Notes: generated from the sequence alone by a model not told the origin. A stretch of DNA of 53,632 nucleotides from CAZSBG01 sp964605145 (GCA_964605145.1 CAZSBG010000036.1:1-53632), one strand, 5' to 3'. Positions 1 to 8,310 are shown, counted from the first letter of the stretch. Numbers and translations are program-made.

Positions 1-52
1 CCATTCAGGCTACCTGGATTCCTTAATGCATTACAATGAATAATCCAGGTTA
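1..52 (+). repeat. Dispersed hairpin repeat, copy A
   Basis: A unit of about 51 bases begins CCATTCAGG. Its inner arms ACCTGGATT (12-20) and AATCCAGGT (42-50) can form a 9-bp stem around a loop of about 20 bases. A second copy lies at 177-228 in the same orientation and a third at 14265-14315 inverted; copies A and C differ at only 2 of 51 positions. The copy starts at the window edge, so the true left limit may lie outside. Function unknown. Confidence 0.75.
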
Positions 53-176
53 GATTGAATTATTCATGTAATTATAATAAAATTGATTCAATTACCTGAT
101 TATTATCAAATTGAATTATCAATCAATTTAAAACTCAGTTTTAGACGTAAAAATGTACTCATCTCTAAATTCATCA

Positions 177-228
177 CCATTCAGGTTATCTCGATACCTT
201 TAGCAATATAATGTGAATAATCGAGGTT
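177..228 (+). repeat. Dispersed hairpin repeat, copy B (diverged)
   Basis: Same layout as copy A: CCATTCAGG head, left arm ATCTCGAT, AT-rich loop, right arm ATCGAGGT. One stem position has changed from G-C in copy A to C-G here, with both arms altered, and another is a wobble pair, so pairing is kept although the sequence has drifted. That favours a structure with a role as RNA or single-stranded DNA. Confidence 0.65.
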
Positions 229-430
229 AGAAAATGATTTTGATCAAATCAAAAATAATGTATGTGAGTACAGGTTAATGACTATTTTTCTTTACGCAGT
301 ATGATCAATTCGGGTTCATAAATATATTTTATTTTCTTAACTTTTCTTGCAAATATATAAATTTATTTCTATATTATTTATGTTAAATTTTAAGTGTTTT
401 CAATTTGTTCTGGCAATTTCTCACTTCAGG

Positions 431-465
431 GGCACATTAATACGTTAGTTAGTGTGCCTTTTTTT
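431..465 (+). terminator. Rho-independent terminator without a visible upstream gene
   Basis: The arms GGCACATTAA (431-440) and TTAGTGTGCC (449-458) form a 10-bp stem with one G-U pair and an 8-base loop, followed directly by seven T. This is a classic plus-strand terminator. No coding region was found in bases 1-430, so it ends either a gene lying to the left of the window or a short non-coding transcript that would include repeat copies A and B. Confidence 0.75.
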
Positions 466-572
466 CTAATTATTTGTATTTATAATAATTATCTATTATT
501 GATTAAGACAGAACCAAACAACTAAAATTTGTCCTTGTTATGTTTAATCTTATGACTATTTAAGGAATAATT

Positions 573-2981
573 ATGCCGCTGTCAACAACAGTATTCTGGT
601 GGCTGTTTGTTTTGGGCAATGCTGCTCTATTAGTTCTGGTATTCGGTTTTATTGCGCTGACTATTTTCAATCAAAAAAAATTCCTGAAAGATCAGCAGGA
701 AAAACTGGAACAGTTAAGACAGAGTGAAGAAAAATACAGCAATCTTTTCAATAAGGTCACAGACATCGTTTTTATCCATTCGCTTGAAGGAAAAATACTT
801 CAAATAAATGAAGCCGTAAAAACATTGCTCGGATACAGTCCTGCCGATTTATTAGGACGATCGGTTAATGAGATAATAGCAGAAAATCAAAAATTTGAAT
901 TTCAAAGTTATATTCAGGAAATATTGGATAAAAAATCATCCTATGGATTCATAGAATTCAAGGATGTCAATGGAAATCGTCTGATATTCGAATATAGAAA
1001 TACAATTGTATCCCGGAATGGTTCAGCGGTTGCGATTCGCGGAATTGCCAGGAATGTTACAGAGCAGAAGAAGGCCGGCGAAGAATTAAAGATCAGCGAA
1101 GAGCGATATCGGAGCCTTTTTCACAATTCAATAGCCAGCATTTTTCTTCTTGATGGGGACCTGAATTTTATTGATGCCAATAAAGCCGGTATTGATTTAT
1201 TGGGATATCCCCTCGATACTTTGATTACAATGAACTTACAGGATTTTATACTCAACAAAAAGAATTTTCAAGACAGATTTAAATTATTAAAAGAAAAAGG
1301 TCGTCTGGTTAATGATGAAATTCTTTTAAAAAAGCATGATGATACAAAAATTTGGGCATTGAGTAACACAACGTGTGTAGAAGATCAGACAGGAAAATTG
1401 CTTGGCGTATTATACACAATTTTTGATATCACCTCTCGGAGAAGAATTGAGCAGCGACTGTTCGAAGAAAAAGAACGATTATACGTAACCCTCCGAAGCA
1501 TTGCCGACGCCGTGGTTACAACCAATATTTTTGGCCAAATACAATTATATAATCAAGCGGCCATAGATTTGTGTGAATTCCCATCAGAAGAAATCAACGG
1601 GAAATTTTTTGAAGACGTATTTGAAATTATAGATGAAGAATCAAATAAACGATGCACTTCACCGGTGGATGAAGTGTTAAAAGCGCGAAAAGTCGTGTAT
1701 TATCAGAAAAACCGCCTTCTTCTTTCAAGGGGAAAAGTCCAAAAATTGATTTTCTACAGTGGTGCGCCAATTATGGATTCGGACGACCAGATTATTGGTG
1801 TGGTTCTTGTATTACGCGATGTTACTGAAAAGATGAAGCTGGAAGAAGAAGTATTGAAAATGCGAAAGCTGGATTCGGTAGGATTGTTAGCTGGTGGAAT
1901 TGCTCATGATTTCAACAATATTTTAACAGCTATTATTGGCAATATTTTCCTGGCCAAGATGTCACTGAAAAGCGATAACGAAGAAGCTGTTCAACTTTTA
2001 CACGATGTTGAACGAGCTTCAATGGAAGCGAAAAAGTTGACGCAGCAGTTATTAACCTTTTCCAGAGGGGGGGCTCCCATCAAAAAAACAGAATCCATAA
2101 AATCGCTCATACAAGAATCGATAAATTTTACATTAAGAGGCTCAAACGTTCGACCGGAATATGATATCGATGAAAACTTGTGGCCGGTTCATGCAGATAC
2201 CGGACAAATAAATCAGGTTTTTAGCAATCTGGTGATAAACGCAGATCAAGCTATGCCGGACGGTGGCCTGATACACATAAAAGCAGAAAACATTGTTATC
2301 TTTGATGAGTCCAACACGCCATTGAAACCTGGTAAGTACGTTAAAATTTCAATCGAAGATCGCGGGATTGGCATATCAAAAGAATACCTCCCCAAAATTT
2401 TCGATCCCTATTTCACCACAAAAAAAACAGGAAATGGCCTGGGCCTTGCTTCTGTTTACTCCATCATTACCAAACATGATGGTTTTATCACTATCGATTC
2501 AGAAATTGGCAAAGGAACGACCGCTAAATTTTATCTCCCCGCATTGATTAATAAAGTAATACGAAAAAAGCCTTCTGAGAAGATATTAATTGACGCCAAA
2601 GGGAAAATTTTGCTGATGGAAGATGAAGCGGCTATCCGAGATGCAACCGGCAAAATTCTGAAAAAATTCGGATATGATGTTGAATTTGCTGCCGAGGGAC
2701 AGGAAGCGCTTGAAAAGTATTCAAAGGCCATCAATACAAGCCATCCTTTTGACATCGTGATTCTCGACCTGACAATTCCCGGTGGCATGGGAGGGCTGGA
2801 AACCATCAAAGAATTGCTGAAAAAAGATCCTTTCACAAAGGCAATCGTATCAAGTGGCTATTCATCAGATCCGGTGATGGCGAATTTCAAAAAGTATGGT
2901 TTTAGTGAAGTCATCGCAAAACCATACAATCTCAATGAACTTCGAGCCAAACTGTTCAAAGTCATTAATAACAAAAATTGA
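573..2981 (+). CDS. Membrane hybrid histidine kinase with three PAS domains and a receiver domain
   Basis: Predicted sensor kinase that autophosphorylates and passes the phosphate to its own receiver domain. In order: one membrane segment (about residues 8-32), three PAS domains (about 50-165, 175-290, 300-425), a HisKA domain with His445 in GGIAHDFNN, a HATPase_c domain (N box NLVINADQA, G1 box DRGIGIS, G2 box GNGLGL near 620), and a receiver domain (about 678-800) with Asp732 in VILDLTIPGG and a conserved Lys before PYN. There is almost no periplasmic region, so sensing is probably cytoplasmic through the PAS domains. No DNA-binding output and no response regulator gene are nearby; it looks like an orphan kinase whose phosphate must go to a phosphotransfer protein elsewhere. 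AAGGAA five bases before the ATG supports the start. Confidence 0.92.
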   Translation: MPLSTTVFWWLFVLGNAALLVLVFGFIALTIFNQKKFLKDQQEKLEQLRQSEEKYSNLFNKVTDIVFIHSLEGKILQINEAVKTLLGYSPADLLGRSVNEIIAENQKFEFQSYIQEILDKKSSYGFIEFKDVNGNRLIFEYRNTIVSRNGSAVAIRGIARNVTEQKKAGEELKISEERYRSLFHNSIASIFLLDGDLNFIDANKAGIDLLGYPLDTLITMNLQDFILNKKNFQDRFKLLKEKGRLVNDEILLKKHDDTKIWALSNTTCVEDQTGKLLGVLYTIFDITSRRRIEQRLFEEKERLYVTLRSIADAVVTTNIFGQIQLYNQAAIDLCEFPSEEINGKFFEDVFEIIDEESNKRCTSPVDEVLKARKVVYYQKNRLLLSRGKVQKLIFYSGAPIMDSDDQIIGVVLVLRDVTEKMKLEEEVLKMRKLDSVGLLAGGIAHDFNNILTAIIGNIFLAKMSLKSDNEEAVQLLHDVERASMEAKKLTQQLLTFSRGGAPIKKTESIKSLIQESINFTLRGSNVRPEYDIDENLWPVHADTGQINQVFSNLVINADQAMPDGGLIHIKAENIVIFDESNTPLKPGKYVKISIEDRGIGISKEYLPKIFDPYFTTKKTGNGLGLASVYSIITKHDGFITIDSEIGKGTTAKFYLPALINKVIRKKPSEKILIDAKGKILLMEDEAAIRDATGKILKKFGYDVEFAAEGQEALEKYSKAINTSHPFDIVILDLTIPGGMGGLETIKELLKKDPFTKAIVSSGYSSDPVMANFKKYGFSEVIAKPYNLNELRAKLFKVINNKN

Positions 2982-3128
2982 TTTTTTTCCCGGAAAAGCA
3001 AGCGTTTTTTTCTTGATTGCTTCCCAATTCATATATATTCTTCATGCTTTCTTACTATATTTTTCGTGCCGCTTTTAAATCAACATCATTTTGTATTCTA
3101 AAGAGTTAGTTAATTTTTATGAAGTGTG

Positions 3129-3163
3129 AATTGTCACGCTACGCTCCGCTCGCAATGGCAATA
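3129..3163. repeat. GC-rich element resembling the widespread ATTGCGAGCG-type dispersed repeat
   Basis: Read on the minus strand it is ATTGCCATTGCGAGCGGAGC followed by GTAGCGTGACAATT. It stands out as a GC-rich island in AT-rich DNA and its ends are inverted (ATTGTCA / TGGCAAT). The core CATTGCGAGCG[GA]AGCG is, from memory, a common short interspersed repeat in many unrelated bacterial genomes. Only one copy was noticed in this window. Confidence 0.4.
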
Positions 3164-3231
3164 CGATATGCTCTTAGTCATTATATCTGACTCATGTAAT
3201 CAACTTCGATTTTTGAGAAAATTAAAAAATC

Positions 3232-3260
3232 TTGATTTTTCAAATAATTTTTTATATCTT
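3232..3260 (+). promoter_or_regulatory. Candidate sigma-70 promoter for the mevalonate operon
   Basis: TTGATT (3232-3237), 17-base spacer, TATCTT (3255-3260), predicting a start near 3267 and a leader of about 50 bases before the HMG-CoA reductase ATG at 3320. The surroundings are very AT-rich, so a chance match is possible. Confidence 0.4.
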
Positions 3261-3319
3261 TACTAAAATTTATGAGCCTGTTTCCGGGGCATTTTTTCTA
3301 AAAAAATGGATGGTATGAT

Positions 3320-4693
3320 ATGACTGAAAAATCAAATGATAAAGAACAGATTACGGAAAAACAATCTGAACCGCTTAACGATGTGAGCTCAAGATTTCCT
3401 GGATTCTATAAACACGATCTTTCTACTCGGCTTAACATGCTTGAACAGTGGTATCCTTTGACGACTAAAGAGAAATGGAAGCTGAAACGAGAAACATTGA
3501 CCCCTGAACTGGCCGATGTTATGGTTGAAAACGCTATTGGCGTTTTTGGAATACCTCTTGGTGTTGCCGTGAATATAAAGCTAAATGAAAAAGATTACAT
3601 CATTCCAATGGCTGTGGAAGAGTCTTCTGTTATTGCTGCTGCAAGTAATTCTGCACGCCTCATGCGCGAACATGGCAAATTAACGGCAGAAGCGACTGAT
3701 CCCATTATGTTCAGTCAAATACAACTTGTCAATGTTAAGAGTCCCAAAAAAGCAATTGCCAAAATAATCGAAAAAAAAGCGGATTTGTTAAATGTTGCCA
3801 ATCAACAAGATGCTGAATTGGTGAAACTGGGCGGCGGAGCAAAAGATATTGACGCCAGAGTAATCGATTCATTGAGCGGACCGATGGTTGTCGTTCACAT
3901 TTATGTCAACTGCGTGGATGCCATGGGCGCCAATGCAGTGAACACCATGGCAGAAGCGCTTGGCCCGATCCTTGCTGATCTTGTGGACGGAGAAGTTATT
4001 TGCCAGATCGTATCCAATTTATCCGACCAGCGCCGCGTAAAAGTGAGAATGGAATTGGATGTGAAATGTCTCCAGCGAGCCGGTTTTTCCGGCGAAGAGG
4101 TTGCGGAACGAATCATCAAAGCATATCATTTTGCTGAGGCAGATCCATATCGGGCAGCCACGCACAATAAGGGCGTCATGAATGGGATCGACGGCATATT
4201 AATCGCCACCGGAAATGACTGGCGGGCCTGTGAAGCTGGCGTGCACGCCTATGCAGCGCGGTCCGGCAGTTACAAACCCGTCAGTAAATATTTCAGAGAT
4301 GAATCAGGTAAATTAATCGGGGAAATGGAAATCCCAATGTCCGTGGGCATTGTCGGCGGTGTCACGTCCATCCATCCAGGCGTTAAAATTCTCTTGAAGA
4401 TGATGAAGGTAACATCAGCGAAAGAATTGGCACAGGTCATCGCTGCTGCAGGTCTCATCCAGAACTTTTCGGCAATATGGACCCTTGCCACTGAAGGTAT
4501 TCAGCGGGGACACATGACTCTTCATGCGCGTAATGTTGCTGTTTTTGCCGGCGCCATTGGAGAAATGGCCATTAAAGTTGCGAATCAGATGGCGCACGAA
4601 GGACGCGTTCGTTATGACCGGGCCAAGCAAATTATGAAACATCTATTGGTGCGCGAAGTTGAAGAGAATAACAACACCAGTTCGGACGAATAA
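3320..4693 (+). CDS. mvaA: Class II hydroxymethylglutaryl-CoA reductase
   Basis: Converts HMG-CoA to mevalonate, the committed step of mevalonate-dependent isoprenoid synthesis. The 457-residue length and motifs are those of the bacterial/archaeal class II enzyme: catalytic Glu in VEESSVIAAAS (99-109), nucleotide-binding loop DAMGANAVNTMAE (200-212), catalytic Lys284 in THNKG, catalytic Asp300 in TGNDWRA and the general acid His402 in LHARN. All catalytic residues are present. The first 22 residues are a charged, probably disordered extension. Class II enzymes were first described as degradative, but they also serve biosynthesis in several bacteria; a mevalonate kinase starting 3 bases downstream argues for the biosynthetic direction here. 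First gene of a four-gene operon (gaps 3, 13 and 22 bases). Confidence 0.95.
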   Translation: MTEKSNDKEQITEKQSEPLNDVSSRFPGFYKHDLSTRLNMLEQWYPLTTKEKWKLKRETLTPELADVMVENAIGVFGIPLGVAVNIKLNEKDYIIPMAVEESSVIAAASNSARLMREHGKLTAEATDPIMFSQIQLVNVKSPKKAIAKIIEKKADLLNVANQQDAELVKLGGGAKDIDARVIDSLSGPMVVVHIYVNCVDAMGANAVNTMAEALGPILADLVDGEVICQIVSNLSDQRRVKVRMELDVKCLQRAGFSGEEVAERIIKAYHFAEADPYRAATHNKGVMNGIDGILIATGNDWRACEAGVHAYAARSGSYKPVSKYFRDESGKLIGEMEIPMSVGIVGGVTSIHPGVKILLKMMKVTSAKELAQVIAAAGLIQNFSAIWTLATEGIQRGHMTLHARNVAVFAGAIGEMAIKVANQMAHEGRVRYDRAKQIMKHLLVREVEENNNTSSDE

Positions 4694-4696
4694 AAT

Positions 4697-5641
4697 ATGA
4701 TTTCATCCTGCTCAACAGCGGTGGCAAAATTGATCTTATTTGGTGAGCACGCCGTGGTGTATGGCTATCCGGCCATCGCCATTCCCCTGCTCGATGTGAG
4801 AGCTTCGGCTGCCGTCTCACTGGATGCATCAATTAATACGCCGATTATCGAAGCAAAAGACCTTGACATTGTTGTATCACGGGACAATGCTCAAAATACA
4901 GCTTCAACTGTTCATCTCTCTAACGCAATCAATTTATTTGAACAAAAAATTAAGCCTTTTCCCGCTTCAGGATGGCGACTCACTGTTTGGTCAAAAATTC
5001 CTTTTTCAAGAGGATTGGGCAGCAGCGCTGCAATCAGCATCGCCACCCTGCGCGCATTGGCGGCTTCGGTGAACATTGATCTCACTCCAAATCAATTAAT
5101 AGATCTTTCGTACGAATTAGAAAAACATCACCACGGAACTCCGAGCGGTATCGACAATGCCGTTGTTTCAATGGAAAATCCTCTCTTATTTAAAAAAGGG
5201 ACTGAACCGGAAAATATTCAGCCGAAACCTTTTTTATTTGTCGTTGGTGACACCGGTGTGAGAAAAAAAACATCCGATGTTGTCAAATTTATCGCTTCAA
5301 ATTACGAACACCAGCCGGCCAAATATCGACAAATTTTCGAGAGCATCGGTCAGGTTACAATGCAGGGAAAAACCGCACTGGAAACAGGCGACCTTAACAA
5401 TCTCGGTGAATTGATAGGTGAAAATCAATTGTTATTGAAAGAGTTAGGCGTTTCATCTCCAGAATTGGATAACCTTGTTGACTCAGCAAAAAGCGCCGGA
5501 GCACATGCCGCTAAATTATGTGGCGCAGGAAAAGGCGGCTGCATGGTTGCGCTGGCATCCGATGAGGCAAAAGCTGCTCAAATTTCGGGTGAATTACTCC
5601 GCGCCGGCGCTGTGAGAACTTTTGTGACCCGATTAATATAA
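4697..5641 (+). CDS. mvk: Mevalonate kinase (GHMP family)
   Basis: Phosphorylates mevalonate to mevalonate 5-phosphate. The three GHMP motifs are clear: KLILFGEHAVVYG (11-23, with Lys11), the ATP loop SRGLGSSAA (104-112), and KLCGAGKGGC (273-282); the catalytic Asp153 lies in HGTPSGIDN, the pattern typical of mevalonate kinase rather than of phosphomevalonate kinase or diphosphomevalonate decarboxylase. Length (314) is normal for archaeal-like mevalonate kinases. It starts 3 bases after the HMG-CoA reductase stop, so the two are probably translationally coupled. The window holds no phosphomevalonate kinase or diphosphomevalonate decarboxylase, the enzymes expected next in the classical pathway; the next two genes are UbiX and UbiD homologues instead. 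Confidence 0.92.
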   Translation: MISSCSTAVAKLILFGEHAVVYGYPAIAIPLLDVRASAAVSLDASINTPIIEAKDLDIVVSRDNAQNTASTVHLSNAINLFEQKIKPFPASGWRLTVWSKIPFSRGLGSSAAISIATLRALAASVNIDLTPNQLIDLSYELEKHHHGTPSGIDNAVVSMENPLLFKKGTEPENIQPKPFLFVVGDTGVRKKTSDVVKFIASNYEHQPAKYRQIFESIGQVTMQGKTALETGDLNNLGELIGENQLLLKELGVSSPELDNLVDSAKSAGAHAAKLCGAGKGGCMVALASDEAKAAQISGELLRAGAVRTFVTRLI

Positions 5642-5654
5642 AGGACTGCTTTTA

Positions 5655-6206
5655 GTGAAAAACTTTCTTGTCGCTATTACAGGAGCTTCCGGTGCAATTA
5701 TTGGCATTCGTCTGATTGAGGAACTGCTCAGAACAGATGTTGATGTCTTTGTTATTATTTCAAATAATGGGGAAAAGGTCATAGAGCATGAATTGGGAAC
5801 AAATTACCAATTGCCTGAACATGCCCTCTATTTCCCTGAAAATGATGCGAATTCACCTTTGAACAGTAGTTCATTCTCCCTGGATGGAATGGTAATCGCT
5901 CCCTGTTCCATGAAAACTCTTGCTGGTATTGCCTGTGGTTTTTCTTTCAATCTAATCGTTCGTGCTGCTGAAATTCAATTGCGCAAAAACAAGCCACTCA
6001 TCCTTGCGCCCCGCGAAACTCCCCTTTCAACAACGCAACTGAAAAATATGCTCGATGTGAGAGATGCAGGCGCGCTCATCTGCCCTCCCATGGCAGGTTA
6101 TTACCATCATCCAAAAACCGTCGATGATATGACAGATTTTTTTACGGGAAAAATTCTCGATCTATTGAATATTCCCAATAATTTGTACAAACGATGGTCT
6201 GAGTAA
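5655..6206 (+). CDS. ubiX: UbiX-family flavin prenyltransferase
   Basis: Makes prenylated FMN, the cofactor of UbiD-type decarboxylases, from FMN and dimethylallyl (pyro)phosphate. Seen: N-terminal flavin loop ITGASGA (8-14), the APCSMKTLAGIA block near 82-93, the RETPLS block near 119 and a C-terminal PPMAGYYHHPKTVDDM segment. The 183-residue length is standard. The start is GTG at 5655 with AAGGAC about 8 bases upstream; 13 bases separate it from mevalonate kinase. Placement inside a mevalonate operon and directly before a UbiD homologue suggests that it feeds prenyl-FMN to that decarboxylase. Its prenyl donor is itself a product of the isoprenoid pathway, so the operon would supply its own cofactor. 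Confidence 0.93.
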   Translation: MKNFLVAITGASGAIIGIRLIEELLRTDVDVFVIISNNGEKVIEHELGTNYQLPEHALYFPENDANSPLNSSSFSLDGMVIAPCSMKTLAGIACGFSFNLIVRAAEIQLRKNKPLILAPRETPLSTTQLKNMLDVRDAGALICPPMAGYYHHPKTVDDMTDFFTGKILDLLNIPNNLYKRWSE

Positions 6207-6228
6207 TTTCAACTAAAATGGCAGAAAT

Positions 6229-7506
6229 ATGGATTTTCGAACATGTGTACAAAATGAACAAAATAGCAACCGACTTATCGTTTGTGAAGATAAACTTTCA
6301 ACCCATTTAGAAGCGAGCAAAAAGATAATTGAACATGAACCTTCGCCGTTACTCTTAACTGGTTTGGGCGACATACCGGTTGCATCAAATATATTCAACT
6401 CTCGTGAGGCAATGGCCAGACATTTAAAAATGCCTGTTGAGGGGTTCTTAACACATCTTGCTGAAAAATTGAAGGTTCCTGGGGTAAATATACAACATTT
6501 GGCCGACGTATATGGCGACGATGAATTTACAGATATTGATCTAAATCAGCTTCCTTTTCTCTTTCATTACCCGGGTGATGGCGGCAAATACGTTACGTCG
6601 GCAGTGTGGATTGTAAATGATAAATCGCTTGGCCGAAATCTTTCCTACCATCGAATGATGATAATTGATAAAAACCACGGTGTTGTGCGAGTGGTCGAGA
6701 AGCGCGGAATGTCACGCGCGTTGAACCACGCGAATGGAAAGGCGGAAGTCGCAATATGTTTTGGGCCATCTCCTGCTGTACTTTTGGCTGCAGCGCTCTC
6801 CCCTGCCGATACAGATGATGAAATGAAACTGGCGTCAAAACTGGATGAATTGAATTTAGTCAAATGCAAAACAGTTGATGTCGAAGTACCGATGGATTGC
6901 GAAGTAGTGCTGGAAGGAAAATTCACCGGTGATTTCGCGGATGAAGGACCCTTTGTGGATATTACGAGCACATGGGACAAAATCCGAAAGCAGCCGGTAC
7001 TTGAGATTACACGTATTGCTCATCGAAAAAACCCTGTTTATCATGCACTGATACCGGGACGAAATGAGCACAAAATTTTAATGGGAATGCCGAAAGAACT
7101 GGATATTTTCCAGAAAATCAATGAAATGTGCTCATGCCTGGATGTGAATATGACATCGGGCGGGTGCTCCTGGCTGCATGCAGTTGTGAAAATCAGGAAA
7201 AACAGCAGCGATGACGGCCGGAGAAGCCTGGAACAAGCGTTCGAAGCACACAAATCGCTGAAGCATTGCATCGTTGTTGATGAGGACATCGACATACAGA
7301 ATATGGAAGACGTGGAATGGGCGATTGCAACCCGATTTCAGGCGGGCAAGGATTTGCTGCTCATGGACGACCTACCCTCGAGTTCTCTCGATCCTTCGGC
7401 CACCCATGCTGAAGGAAAAAAGAGTCGAGGTTCAAAACTCGGTTTAGATGCGACAATCAAAAAAACTGGTGCTGAAAGAAAATTGTTCGAACGTATTAAA
7501 TTCTGA
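6229..7506 (+). CDS. UbiD-family prenyl-FMN decarboxylase, candidate anhydromevalonate phosphate decarboxylase
   Basis: UbiD-superfamily protein of 425 residues, shorter than classical UbiD. Seen: GGKYVTSAVWI block (118-128), the N-x-S-x-x-R motif at Asn137, Ser139 and Arg142 (cofactor/metal site and catalytic Arg), and EGPFVD with Glu239 and Asp244. In fungal Fdc1 the last position is Glu282; here it is Asp, a conservative variant of the E-R-E active-site set. By position behind HMG-CoA reductase, mevalonate kinase and UbiX, I infer decarboxylation of trans-anhydromevalonate 5-phosphate to isopentenyl phosphate, as in the archaeal mevalonate pathway. Alternatives are an aromatic-acid or menaquinone-pathway decarboxylase. 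Phosphomevalonate dehydratase and isopentenyl phosphate kinase are not in the window. The stop codon abuts that of the convergent next gene with no gap. Confidence 0.8.
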   Translation: MDFRTCVQNEQNSNRLIVCEDKLSTHLEASKKIIEHEPSPLLLTGLGDIPVASNIFNSREAMARHLKMPVEGFLTHLAEKLKVPGVNIQHLADVYGDDEFTDIDLNQLPFLFHYPGDGGKYVTSAVWIVNDKSLGRNLSYHRMMIIDKNHGVVRVVEKRGMSRALNHANGKAEVAICFGPSPAVLLAAALSPADTDDEMKLASKLDELNLVKCKTVDVEVPMDCEVVLEGKFTGDFADEGPFVDITSTWDKIRKQPVLEITRIAHRKNPVYHALIPGRNEHKILMGMPKELDIFQKINEMCSCLDVNMTSGGCSWLHAVVKIRKNSSDDGRRSLEQAFEAHKSLKHCIVVDEDIDIQNMEDVEWAIATRFQAGKDLLLMDDLPSSSLDPSATHAEGKKSRGSKLGLDATIKKTGAERKLFERIKF

Positions 7507-8310
7507 TTAGAGTGACTTAATCAGGAAATAAAATGATAACCCAAAACATCCCTGTAACGCTCCAAGTGAAATGAGGGTGTATTTATCGTAATCCAGAGAT
7601 TTCTGATAGTAATCATTCATACGTGCCATAGAGCCTGCCTTTAAATACCTGTCATACCAATCTTCTGCTTCATTTTTTAAATACACCGTTGTCAAACCTG
7701 ATAATATTGAAGCAGCCCAAAGCCCATAAGCATATTTTCTGTACCGTGCTTTTTTTCTCCTCGTAATATCGAATGAGCTCATTTGTTCGGGATCAGCATC
7801 ATCTTTTTTTTGAAGATTGACGCGCAGATAGTTCTCTTTGATAAGATGACTTTGGGTGGTATAATCGTAATAGCCTTGCTTCTTTATTAATATTTCGTGT
7901 GACGAACCCATTTCCAGAAAAACTGTGAGTGGAGTTTTTCCTTTTGGTTCATCATCGATGAAAACACTTGCGCCGAACGGTGTTGTTCGGATATTCAATG
8001 CATAGCGAAAGACAGGAGTAAGAGTCAAGGTGTCATTTGATGCAATGGTAACATTTTCATGCCAGTCGTAATTCCCCCAGAAATGCCTGTTCGGATGAAG
8101 TATCGTTATTTCGTATTTACCGGGCGTGAGAGAAATAATTGGGATTTTTGCATAGGTGACCGGCTCACCATCTATATGGACTTCGAGGTTCGGAATATTG
8201 CTTTCGATTTTCAGGTATCCGAGAGAATCAGCAGTTTGAGGTAAAATTTTGCCTGATGTCATCAATGAAAACAGAATTACTAACACATTGAGCCTGAATA
8301 ACAAAATCAC
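7507..8310 (-). CDS. Secreted PEGA-domain protein with two C-terminal membrane segments
   Basis: Envelope protein of unknown function. A signal peptide (about 1-25, ending near LPQT) is followed by two PEGA-like beta-domains: about 31-75 (YLKIESNIPNLEVHIDGEP) and about 104-150 (TTPFGASVFIDDEPKGKTP), the second followed by KKQGY. PEGA domains are found on surface proteins and next to envelope complexes. Two hydrophobic helices near 194-211 and 246-264 probably anchor the C-terminus in a membrane. Its start overlaps the end of the upstream PQQ-propeller lipoprotein gene by 4 bases (ATGA-type coupling), so it is the last gene of a three-gene envelope operon. No enzymatic motif seen. Confidence 0.8.
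   Translation of the reverse strand: MILLFRLNVLVILFSLMTSGKILPQTADSLGYLKIESNIPNLEVHIDGEPVTYAKIPIISLTPGKYEITILHPNRHFWGNYDWHENVTIASNDTLTLTPVFRYALNIRTTPFGASVFIDDEPKGKTPLTVFLEMGSSHEILIKKQGYYDYTTQSHLIKENYLRVNLQKKDDADPEQMSSFDITRRKKARYRKYAYGLWAASILSGLTTVYLKNEAEDWYDRYLKAGSMARMNDYYQKSLDYDKYTLISLGALQGCFGLSFYFLIKSL

Larger units (their letters stand above)
2982..3319. other. Intergenic region with a repeat-like segment and a candidate promoter
   Basis: AT-rich spacer between the kinase and the mevalonate operon. It holds a GC-rich palindromic segment at 3129-3163 and a sigma-70-like promoter at 3232-3260, both listed separately. I see no credible small gene and no strong terminator for the kinase gene. 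Confidence 0.5.
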
